Below, in pieces: positions 1 to 5,176 of a stretch of 5,176 nucleotides of DNA. The notes beneath the pieces are model-generated. The model did not search any database and was not told the origin of the DNA. It saw only the letters and a program-made list of their open reading frames with translations. The stretch is from assembly GCA_028287205.1 (NCBI GenBank), contig JAQBQC010000338.1, positions 1 to 5,176 of the forward strand, written 5' to 3'. The stretch comes from Gemmatimonadota bacterium. Lineage in GTDB: Bacteria; Gemmatimonadota; Gemmatimonadetes; Gemmatimonadales; Gemmatimonadaceae. Both the position numbers and the translations under genes were made by a program. How positions within the stretch are numbered: the stretch's first letter is position 1; the number at the start of each line of letters is the position of its first letter.

Positions 1-2184
1 GCCCATCTTCGAGAAGATCTTGAGCAGTCCCTTCTCCACGGCGCTCACGTACTTCGTTTGCGCGGTGGGCTCGGTTATCGTGCTGCTCAGCATACCATCG
101 CGCGCGAGAGCGGAGACGGATTCGAGCGCGAGATAGGGGTGGATGGTGCCGGCGCCGAAGCCGAGGAGCAACGCGAAGTGCGACACGTCGCGCGCCTCGC
201 CGGTCTCGACGATGAGCCCCGTCTCGGTGCGCAATCGTTGCCCGATGAGATGACTGTGGACGGCCGCGGTCGCGAGCAGCGAGGGAATCGGCGCGTGGCG
301 CGCATCGACACCGCGGTCCGTGAGTACCAGCAGCGTGCAGCCCTCGCGCACGGTCTGGGCGCACGCCTCGCACAGCGCGAGTAGCGCGGCCTCGAGTGCC
401 GGTTGGCCGCCCGCGACGGGGAAGAGCATCGGGAGTGTACGCGTGCGCATCTGATCCGCGGTGAGCGCGCCGATCGTCGCACGCTGCGCGGCCGTGAGGA
501 TCGGCCCGCGCACGCGAACGCGGCTCGCGTCGGGCGCATCGTCGTCGAGCAGATTCGATCGGGGGCCGATGTTCATGCCGAGCGACATCACGAGCTGCTC
601 ACGAATCGGATCGATGGGTGGGTTCGTGACCTGCGCGAACTGTTGCGTGAAGTAATCGAAGAGGAGGCGCGGCTCGTACGACAGCACAGCCAGCGGTGTG
701 TCGGTGCCCATGGAGCCCACGGGCTCCTCACCATTCACCGCCATCGGCCCGAGCACCATGCGCAGCTCCTCGGCCGTATACGCGAACGCCACCTGCTGTT
801 CGAGCAGCTGCGCCTCGGAGGGCGCATCCGGTGTGGGAGCCGCGGGGAGCGCGTCGAGATCGATGCGCCGCAACGCGACGCGCGATGCGTACGGCTGCGC
901 GCGAGCGGTTTCGCGTTTCAGCTCGTCGTCGTGAAGCACGCGCCCCGCCACGGTGTCGACCAGGAGCATCTTGCCGGGCTGCAGCCGACCCTTGCTCGTG
1001 ATGCGTGACGCGGGGAGCTCGAGCGCGCCCGCCTCGGACGAGAGCACGACGAGATCGTCCGAGGTCACAGCCCATCGGCCCGGTCGAAGCCCGTTGCGAT
1101 CCAGCGTCGCGCCGACCACGCGCCCGTCCGTGAAGGCGACCGCGGCGGGACCATCCCACGGCTCCATCATCGATGCGTGGAACTCGTAAAACGCGCGCCG
1201 TTCCGCGTCCATCAACGCATCGGCCTCCCACGCCTCGGGGATGAGCATCATCAGCGCTTCCTGGATCGAGCGGCCCCCATGTACGAGAAACTCGAGCACG
1301 TTGTCGAGCGTCGCCGAGTCGCTCTGGTCGCTGCCGATGATCGGGTAGAGCTTCTCCAGGTCGTCGCCGAACACACGGGATGTGAGCGTACCCTCCCGCA
1401 CTCGCATCCAGTTCGTGTTGCCGCGCAGCGTATTGATCTCGCCGTTGTGACAGAGCAACCGGTACGGATGTGCGCGCGACCAGGTGGGAAAGGTGTTCGT
1501 CGAGAAGCGGCTGTGCACGAGCGCGATCGCGGTGATGCACCGCGGGTCGGCGAGGTCGTGGTAGTAACGGGGAAGCTGCTCCGGCGTGAGCATCCCCTTG
1601 TACACCACCGTGCGGCTCGAGCAGCTGGCGACGTAGAACCCATCCACGGATCGCATCGCATTCTCGATGCGGCGCCGGATCACGTAGAGCTTTCGCTCGA
1701 GCGTGTTTCCACCAAGCGTGTCGGCGGTGATGAAAAACTGACGGATGATCGGCGCGTCGGGACGGGCGCGCTCGCCCAACTGGCTGTCATCGCAGGGCAC
1801 CGGGCGCCACCCGAGCACCGAATGCCCCTCGCTCGCTGATATCTCCTCGACGATGCGCTCGCACAGACGCTGCGCTGCGATGCCGCGCGGGAGAAAACAC
1901 ATGCCCACGCCGTACGCGCCCTCCACCGGCAGATCGATCTCCGCCTCCGCCGCCTCATGCGCGAAGAGAGCGTGGGGAAGCTGCAGCGTTATGCCGGCTC
2001 CGTCGCCGGTACACGGATCGCAGCCGGCAGCTCCGCGATGCGACAGATTCTCGAGGAGACGAAGCGACTGCTCCAGTATCGAGTGCGAGCGAGCGCCGTG
2101 GATGTGGGCGATGAATCCGAGGCCGCACGAGTCGTGCTCGTTCTCGGGATCGTACAGACCCTGTCGTGGTGGCAGTCCGCGCAT
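1..2184 (-). CDS. gltB: Glutamate synthase large (alpha) subunit, N-terminal 728 residues, 3' end beyond window
   Basis: The enzyme makes two glutamates from glutamine and 2-oxoglutarate in the cytoplasm. I translated the whole frame and found no stop. The N-terminal class II glutamine amidotransferase domain spans about residues 20-430. Cys20 in DSCGLGF is the expected nucleophile, exposed by removal of a 19-residue propeptide as known for the family. Further family motifs are HRGA (49-52), TGDGAGI (59-65), HSRFSTNTFPTW (224-235), HNGEINTLRGN (246-256, with the Asn-Gly of the oxyanion hole), EPWDGPAA (341-348) and DRNGLRP (362-368). The central domain shows GSMGTDTPLAVLS (490-502), QVTNPPIDPIRE (518-529), LTDRGVDARHAPIPSL (623-637) and HPYLALES (682-689). 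The window ends at KYVSAVEKGLLKIFSKMG (711-728), which opens the FMN domain, so the FMN and 3Fe-4S regions lie outside. The ATG at 2184 is chosen for its GAGGAG eight bases upstream; an in-frame GTG at 2193 is less likely. NADPH versus ferredoxin dependence cannot be judged. CDPC (55-58) gives a CxxC pair near the active site. Confidence 0.97.
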   Translation of the reverse strand, partial: MRGLPPRQGLYDPENEHDSCGLGFIAHIHGARSHSILEQSLRLLENLSHRGAAGCDPCTGDGAGITLQLPHALFAHEAAEAEIDLPVEGAYGVGMCFLPRGIAAQRLCERIVEEISASEGHSVLGWRPVPCDDSQLGERARPDAPIIRQFFITADTLGGNTLERKLYVIRRRIENAMRSVDGFYVASCSSRTVVYKGMLTPEQLPRYYHDLADPRCITAIALVHSRFSTNTFPTWSRAHPYRLLCHNGEINTLRGNTNWMRVREGTLTSRVFGDDLEKLYPIIGSDQSDSATLDNVLEFLVHGGRSIQEALMMLIPEAWEADALMDAERRAFYEFHASMMEPWDGPAAVAFTDGRVVGATLDRNGLRPGRWAVTSDDLVVLSSEAGALELPASRITSKGRLQPGKMLLVDTVAGRVLHDDELKRETARAQPYASRVALRRIDLDALPAAPTPDAPSEAQLLEQQVAFAYTAEELRMVLGPMAVNGEEPVGSMGTDTPLAVLSYEPRLLFDYFTQQFAQVTNPPIDPIREQLVMSLGMNIGPRSNLLDDDAPDASRVRVRGPILTAAQRATIGALTADQMRTRTLPMLFPVAGGQPALEAALLALCEACAQTVREGCTLLVLTDRGVDARHAPIPSLLATAAVHSHLIGQRLRTETGLIVETGEARDVSHFALLLGFGAGTIHPYLALESVSALARDGMLSSTITEPTAQTKYVSAVEKGLLKIFSKMG

Positions 2185-2192
2185 CGTCGTCA

Positions 2193-2198
2193 CTCCTC
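2193..2198 (-). promoter_or_regulatory. Shine-Dalgarno of gltB
   Basis: The minus strand reads GAGGAG, then eight bases, then the ATG at 2184. This supports the ATG over the in-frame GTG at 2193-2191, which would overlap the same motif. Confidence 0.75.
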
Positions 2199-2209
2199 GT
2201 GATGCAAAC

Positions 2210-2241
2210 GGCCCCTCCGAACCGTGCGGTCGGGAGGGGCC
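2210..2241 (-). terminator. Terminator-like hairpin in the gltB leader (possible attenuator)
   Basis: On the minus strand GGCCCCTCC (2241-2233) pairs perfectly with GGAGGGGCC (2218-2210), a 9-bp nearly all G/C stem. The 14 bases between the arms can form a small inner stem (ACC/GGT). The 3' arm is followed by GTTTGC, so there is only a short T tract (2208-2206). It lies 11 bases upstream of the gltB Shine-Dalgarno and 36 bases after the stop of the small ORF at 2278. It could be an attenuator, a structured 5' UTR element or an mRNA-stability stem. The weak T tract keeps confidence low. Confidence 0.4.
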
Positions 2242-2277
2242 AGGGGATCCACTGCGTTCGTGGCTTCCGTGCTGTTG

Positions 2278-2409
2278 CTACCTCTCTGCCGCGCCTCGAG
2301 CTCGCCCGACGAGCTGCGTCGGGGCGAGCGGAATATTGAGCGCGAGCGGAGCGAGACGTGCGATCATTGCGCGGAGCCCGTTGAGATTGATGCGCAATGT
2401 ATACGGCAT
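2278..2409 (-). CDS. Possible 43-residue leader peptide upstream of gltB
   Basis: The ORF starts at ATG 2409 and ends at TAG 2280-2278. A GAGGTG motif lies six bases before the start, which is a strong ribosome binding site. The peptide begins MPYTLRINLNGLRAM and ends RGAAER. It holds eight Leu (seven CTC codons) and three Ile, with a Leu/Ala/Pro-rich middle (residues 19-30), and has no run of Glu or Gln. I recognise no family, and it is too short for a clear membrane or fold prediction. It starts 54 bases after the TMEM175-like stop and ends 93 bases before gltB, with two stem structures inside it and a terminator-like hairpin after it. That position suggests a leader peptide whose translation tunes gltB. 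It may equally be a chance ORF, since third-position G/C is about 70% and not decisive. Confidence 0.42.
   Translation of the reverse strand: MPYTLRINLNGLRAMIARLAPLALNIPLAPTQLVGRARGAAER
2301..2328 (-). repeat. Hairpin inside the leader ORF
   Basis: On the minus strand CTCGCCCCGACG (2328-2317) pairs with CGTCGGGCGAG (2311-2301), giving 11 base pairs with one bulged C and a five-base loop. It covers about codons 28-37 of the small ORF. GTCGGG in its 3' arm (2310-2305) is also complementary to CCCGAC (2234-2229) in the 5' side of the downstream terminator-like hairpin, so the two structures could compete. Six G/C-rich pairs are modest evidence. Confidence 0.45.
2365..2399. repeat. 8-bp inverted repeat (operator-like dyad or RNA stem)
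   Basis: The plus strand has CATTGCGC at 2365-2372 and its exact reverse complement GCGCAATG at 2392-2399, separated by 19 bases. It lies in codons 4-15 of the small ORF. It could be a regulator binding site, with arm centres 27 bp apart, or a further stem in the leader RNA. I recognise no known operator consensus. Confidence 0.35.
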
Positions 2410-2415
2410 CCGGCA

Positions 2416-2421
2416 CACCTC
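2416..2421 (-). promoter_or_regulatory. Shine-Dalgarno of the small leader ORF
   Basis: The minus strand reads GAGGTG followed by six bases and the ATG at 2409. The match and spacing are as good as those of gltB and are the main reason for taking the 43-codon ORF seriously. Confidence 0.45.
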
Positions 2422-2433
2422 GGCACTGTCAGG

Positions 2434-2457
2434 TCGGACAGGCGTGCACCTGTCCGA
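2434..2457 (-). terminator. Hairpin after the TMEM175-like gene, possible terminator
   Basis: TCGGACAGG (2434-2442) and CCTGTCCGA (2449-2457) form a perfect 9-bp stem with a six-base loop. It begins six bases past the stop codon at 2464 on the minus strand. No T tract follows on either strand, so it may be an inefficient terminator, an mRNA 3'-end stabiliser, or a site that needs a factor. Its position at the end of the kinase/TMEM175 unit supports a 3'-end role. Confidence 0.45.
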
Positions 2458-2463
2458 TCGGGC

Positions 2464-3042
2464 TCATCCCCGTCGAATCGTTCTCTCGATTCTCGGGTCG
2501 GGCGCGAGCCACATCAGGGCGACCGCGATGTAGAGCGCCTGCGAGAACGCGGGGCTGTAGAACGCACTTGGGATCGCGATCGCGTAGATCGCGACGGACG
2601 CGAGTCCCTTCCTGTCTCGCCCGACTGCCGCCGCGAGTCGCGACTCCGAGCCCTGCTCGCGAATGATCGCGCGCTGCAGAATCGTGTACGCCGCACCCGC
2701 GCACAGGAGCACCGCACCGTACAGCGCCGTGGGCACGGACGCTCGATGGTGCTCGCCCATCCATGCGGTGGCGAAGGAGATCAGCGAGAGCCAGAACAGG
2801 AGATGCAGATTCGCCCAGAGGATGCGGCCATTCACGCGCTCCGCGAGCTGGAGCATGTGGTGATGGTTTGCCCAGTAGATTCCGAGGAACACGAAGCTCA
2901 GCACGTACGCGAGAAAAACCGGTACGATCGGCCTGAGCGCCTGCCAGGTGACATCCTCGGGCGCGTGAAGCTCCAGCACCATGATCGTGATGAGAATCGC
3001 GATCACGCCATCGCTGAAGGCCTCCAGGCGAGATGTCTTCAA
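2464..3042 (-). CDS. TMEM175/DUF1211-family membrane protein, putative K+ channel subunit
   Basis: The protein has 192 residues, the usual size for bacterial TMEM175 homologues, which form tetrameric K+-permeable channels in the inner membrane. The family signature RxxxFSDG is intact at residues 5-12 (RLEAFSDG) and leads into the pore-lining first helix (about 12-25). YWANHHH (56-62) is the conserved end of helix 2 (about 38-57). Further hydrophobic stretches at about 74-94, 104-123, 146-163 and 166-181 give six helices. The loop at about 128-145 is charged. The start is TTG at 3042. The only in-frame codons back to the preceding stop hold no ATG or GTG, GGAG sits six bases upstream, and the signature then falls at the expected distance from the N terminus. 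The gene follows the kinase by 30 bases in the same frame and is probably cotranscribed with it. Family membership is well supported; ion selectivity is inferred from the family. Confidence 0.88.
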   Translation of the reverse strand: MKTSRLEAFSDGVIAILITIMVLELHAPEDVTWQALRPIVPVFLAYVLSFVFLGIYWANHHHMLQLAERVNGRILWANLHLLFWLSLISFATAWMGEHHRASVPTALYGAVLLCAGAAYTILQRAIIREQGSESRLAAAVGRDRKGLASVAIYAIAIPSAFYSPAFSQALYIAVALMWLAPDPRIERTIRRG

Positions 3043-3048
3043 CTGGTG

Positions 3049-3052
3049 CTCC
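3049..3052 (-). promoter_or_regulatory. Shine-Dalgarno that fixes a TTG start
   Basis: The minus strand has GGAG, six bases, then TTG at 3042-3040. No ATG or GTG occurs in this frame between the kinase stop (3073) and the FSDG motif, so this site decides the start of the TMEM175-like gene. Confidence 0.6.
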
Positions 3053-3072
3053 GCCGCAGCACATGGCCCCGA

Positions 3073-5176
3073 TCAGTGCGCATCGTGCATCGCCGCAAGC
3101 TCCGTAGCGAATCGCGACGCGCTCGCGCTGTCGCCGATGGCCGCGTAGGCAGCACCGAGATCCTCGCGCGCCATCTCGAGCCACACCTGCTGCTGTGCCT
3201 TCTGCTTCACGAGAACGTCGTATCCGGCTCGGCTCTCCATCGCGCCGGCCTCCCACTTTTTCTGCCTCACCAGCGTCCGGCCGAGCTTGATCCGCGCGAT
3301 CCCTGTGCTCATGTGGTCTGCGGACAGCGCGGACGTGAAGCGTGCGACCACGTCGTGCATCACTCGCTCGGACTCCACGAAGTTGCCGCGGCGCATGTAG
3401 ACGGTCGAGAGATTGGACAGCGCGACGGCGATCAGGTAGTGGTTGTCGCCGTACACGCTGCGGTAGATGTCGAGCATTCTATTATACGCGGCTTCCGCAT
3501 CGTCGAGATTCTTCCGGCTCAGCGCGACGAAGCCCAGCTCGTTCAGCGTGGACGCGACCTGCGGATGGACCTTCCCATACACGCGCTCCTGAATCGTGAG
3601 CGCCTGCCGAAGCGCATCCGCCGCCTCGTCGTAGCGCTCTTCCTTTACGAGCGCGCGACCGAGCAGCGTGAGGTTCGAGGCCGTCTCGAAATGATCGTTG
3701 CCGTACCAGCGCCGATTGATGTCGAGCGCCTGCCGGTAGAGCCGCTCGGACTCCTCGTACTTGCCGAACTCGTATTGAATCGCGCCGAGATCGATGAGAT
3801 TGTCGGCGACGAGCGGATGCCCGTCGCCAAAGAGCGTACGGTGCATTTCGAGCGAGCGGTGGCTGAGCGAGTCGGCGACGAGATAGTGGCCCGCGTAGAA
3901 GTGGCTGTTCGACAGCTGATTGATCGAGGAGGCGAGCTCCGGTGAGAGCGTGTCGCTCGCCTCTCGCATGCGCAGCACCTCTTCGAGCACAGGGATCGCG
4001 TGATCGTAATCGCCGCGATCCTGCAGCACACGGCCAAGCGCCTCGGTTGCGCTCACCACGGATGGATGCCCCGGCGGACGCGCCTGCGTGATCTTCGCGA
4101 GTCCCTCGCGCACGAGCTGTTCGGCCTCCGGCAGCTTCGCCTGATCGTCGCGCAGCATGCCCAGCGCGACGAGACTCTCGCCGACATCCGGATGATCGGT
4201 GCCGAGCACTTCGCGCCGCTTCGCGAGCGATGCACTGAGCAGCGAATCGGCGCGGCCGAGATTGCCGAGCTTCTCGTACAATCCGCCGAGCGTCTGGAGC
4301 AGCTCGGCCTGGATCTCCGGCTCCCCGTCGAGCGCGCGCGCTTCCTGCACGCCGCGATCGATGAGCGTCACCACGCGCAGGCTGTCGGCGGGGCCGACCG
4401 ACTCGTCTCCACCTTCGAACAGCTTCGTCATGAAGCTCTGAATGCGCTGCGTGCGCGCCGCCTGTGCGAGCGCACTGTTCCGGGCCTCGGTCACGCGCAC
4501 GGTGTAGAACACCACGAGCGCGATCACGGCGAGCAGGACCGCGCTCGCGGCGCTCACCTCTCGCCAGTTGCGCCGAACGAACTTGCCCGCGCGATACCGT
4601 TTGCTGTCCGGCCGTGCCTCGAGCGGCTCACCGCGCAGGTAGTGATCGATGTCGCGAATGAGCGCATCGACGGTGACATATCGGCGCGACGGCTCCTTGT
4701 GCATCGCGGTGAGGCAGAGAACATCGAGATCGCCCCACTCCGTCCCCGTCACCTCGCGCGCCCGTGCACGCGCTGCGGCTGGTGTGTCCGGCGCATGGGC
4801 GCACACCGACGGCTTCTCGGGCGTCGCCTCCGCGATCATGAGCTCGATCTCGCTCGGCGTTCGATCCGCGACGTCGTAGGGAAGACGCCCCGTCAGGAGC
4901 TCGTAGAGAATCACACCGAGAGAGTAGACATCTGTGTGGATGCCCAACCGCCCTCCGCGCACCTGCTCGGGCGCTGCGTACGCGGGTGTCATCAGGCGCA
5001 TGCCCGTGCGCGTGTGATCGCCGGGCCCGTCGAGGCTCTCGAGCTGCTTCGCGATTCCGAAGTCGAGCAGCTTCACCGCGCCATCCTCCGTCACGAGGAT
5101 GTTCGACGGCTTGAGATCCCGATGGATCACGGTGTGCTGATGCGCGTGCAGCACGGCCTCGCACACGTCGCGAAAG
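3073..5176 (-). CDS. Membrane-anchored Ser/Thr protein kinase with C-terminal TPR domain, N-terminus beyond window
   Basis: Residues are counted from the first full visible codon (5175-5173). The reading frame continues past the right edge; the GTG at 5166 is an internal Val. The Gly-rich loop and the VAIK lysine lie outside the window. Visible are the catalytic loop HRDLKPSN (18-25; Asp20, Lys22, Asn25), DFG (38-40), a Thr-containing activation loop ending in APE (68-70), DVYSLG (82-87) and the late RR (164-165). All expected catalytic residues are present, so the kinase is probably active. A basic stretch (about 193-207) precedes one membrane helix (about 207-227), which puts the kinase in the cytoplasm and the rest outside. 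From about 286 to the end run ten TPR-like units of 42 residues, of the kinesin-light-chain-like kind, probably for protein binding or signal input. The stop TGA is at 3075-3073, and the TMEM175-like gene follows after 30 bases. The substrate is unknown. Confidence 0.95.
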   Translation of the reverse strand, partial: FRDVCEAVLHAHQHTVIHRDLKPSNILVTEDGAVKLLDFGIAKQLESLDGPGDHTRTGMRLMTPAYAAPEQVRGGRLGIHTDVYSLGVILYELLTGRLPYDVADRTPSEIELMIAEATPEKPSVCAHAPDTPAAARARAREVTGTEWGDLDVLCLTAMHKEPSRRYVTVDALIRDIDHYLRGEPLEARPDSKRYRAGKFVRRNWREVSAASAVLLAVIALVVFYTVRVTEARNSALAQAARTQRIQSFMTKLFEGGDESVGPADSLRVVTLIDRGVQEARALDGEPEIQAELLQTLGGLYEKLGNLGRADSLLSASLAKRREVLGTDHPDVGESLVALGMLRDDQAKLPEAEQLVREGLAKITQARPPGHPSVVSATEALGRVLQDRGDYDHAIPVLEEVLRMREASDTLSPELASSINQLSNSHFYAGHYLVADSLSHRSLEMHRTLFGDGHPLVADNLIDLGAIQYEFGKYEESERLYRQALDINRRWYGNDHFETASNLTLLGRALVKEERYDEAADALRQALTIQERVYGKVHPQVASTLNELGFVALSRKNLDDAEAAYNRMLDIYRSVYGDNHYLIAVALSNLSTVYMRRGNFVESERVMHDVVARFTSALSADHMSTGIARIKLGRTLVRQKKWEAGAMESRAGYDVLVKQKAQQQVWLEMAREDLGAAYAAIGDSASASRFATELAAMHDAH
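3076..4320 (-). repeat. Ten tandem 42-residue TPR units encoded in the kinase gene
   Basis: The small residue of the LG/LS pair in helix A recurs at visible residues 297, 339, 381, 422, 464, 506, 548, 590, 632 and 674. All steps are 42 residues except one of 41. Several units begin with H-P or H (for example HPDV, HPSV, HPLV, HPQV), as in kinesin-light-chain-type TPRs. The DNA copies have diverged, so this is a protein-level repeat and not a recent duplication. The unit beginning near 286 and the last one are the weakest matches. Confidence 0.85.
4495..4557 (-). other. Single transmembrane helix of the kinase
   Basis: It encodes about 21 hydrophobic residues (rich in V, A, L and I, centred on AVLLAVIALVVF) directly after a basic RRNWR segment. 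By the positive-inside rule the kinase domain is cytoplasmic and the TPR domain extracytoplasmic. It separates the two halves of the protein cleanly. Confidence 0.85.

Noticed and set aside
728..1540. 270-codon minus-strand ORF within gltB
   Set aside because: It is out of frame with gltB, has highly skewed Arg/Gly/Ala content and no motifs, so it is a frame shadow.
403..1839. Plus-strand ORFs of about 200-220 codons opposite gltB
   Set aside because: They are opposite a fully verified gltB frame carrying all family motifs, and their composition is Arg-rich with no recognisable domain.
2185..2277. N-terminal extension of gltB through the in-frame codons upstream of ATG 2184
   Set aside because: The frame is open back to TAG 2280-2278, but the encoded residues are unlike the short GltB propeptide, and a strong ribosome site supports the ATG at 2184.
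2398..2403. TATACA (minus strand) as a -10 box for gltB, with CTGACA near 2427-2432 as -35
   Set aside because: The spacing between the two is 23 bases, too long for a sigma-70 type promoter, and the hexamer 17 bases upstream of TATACA is a poor -35. I could not support any promoter in the gap.
2429..3256. 275-codon minus-strand ORF spanning the kinase end and the TMEM175-like gene
   Set aside because: It overlaps two well-supported genes in another frame and has Arg/Gly-rich low-information content. Its ATG near 3066 is not the channel start, because that frame does not contain the FSDG motif.
2224..3945. 573-codon plus-strand ORF
   Set aside because: It lies antisense to the kinase, the TMEM175-like gene and the leader region. 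It is rich in Arg, His and Glu with no domain pattern, as expected for the reverse frame of GC-rich genes.
5164..5166. GTG as the start of the kinase gene
   Set aside because: The open frame continues to the window edge (Phe-Arg-Asp before it), and a start here would remove the whole kinase N-lobe. It is an internal Val.

Overview
The window is GC-rich bacterial chromosome (above 60% GC by eye) with every credible gene on the minus strand. From right to left in the direction of transcription it holds the 3' part of a membrane-anchored Ser/Thr protein kinase with a long TPR domain, a small TMEM175/DUF1211-type membrane protein, a structured non-coding stretch that may encode a 43-residue peptide, and the 5' half of gltB (glutamate synthase large subunit). 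Kinases of this layout (kinase, one membrane helix, 42-residue TPRs) are abundant in Gemmatimonadota, Acidobacteriota and relatives. A Gemmatimonadota-like organism is my best guess from protein style, but it is not proven here.

Layout: 5176-3073, kinase-TPR protein, entering from beyond the right edge with its N-lobe missing. 3042-2464, TMEM175-like putative K+ channel subunit, 30 bases behind the kinase stop, with a TTG start and a well-placed GGAG; the two genes look like one transcription unit. 2463-2185, a 279-base gap. 2184-1, GltB residues 1-728 in a single unbroken frame, running off the left edge just as the FMN domain begins.

The gap is the most interesting part. Read on the minus strand it holds a 9-bp perfect hairpin just after the TMEM175 stop, a 43-codon ORF with a good Shine-Dalgarno, an 8-bp dyad and an 11-bp hairpin inside that ORF, a 9-bp terminator-like hairpin followed by TTT, and finally the gltB Shine-Dalgarno and ATG. 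Leader ORF, then competing stems, then terminator-like stem, then structural gene is the geometry of a translation-coupled attenuator. Whether it works as one is inference.

Functionally, GltB supplies glutamate from glutamine and 2-oxoglutarate. The kinase/TMEM175 pair looks like an unrelated signalling and ion-transport unit that happens to lie upstream. I saw no RNA genes, CRISPR arrays, insertion sequences or phage genes.
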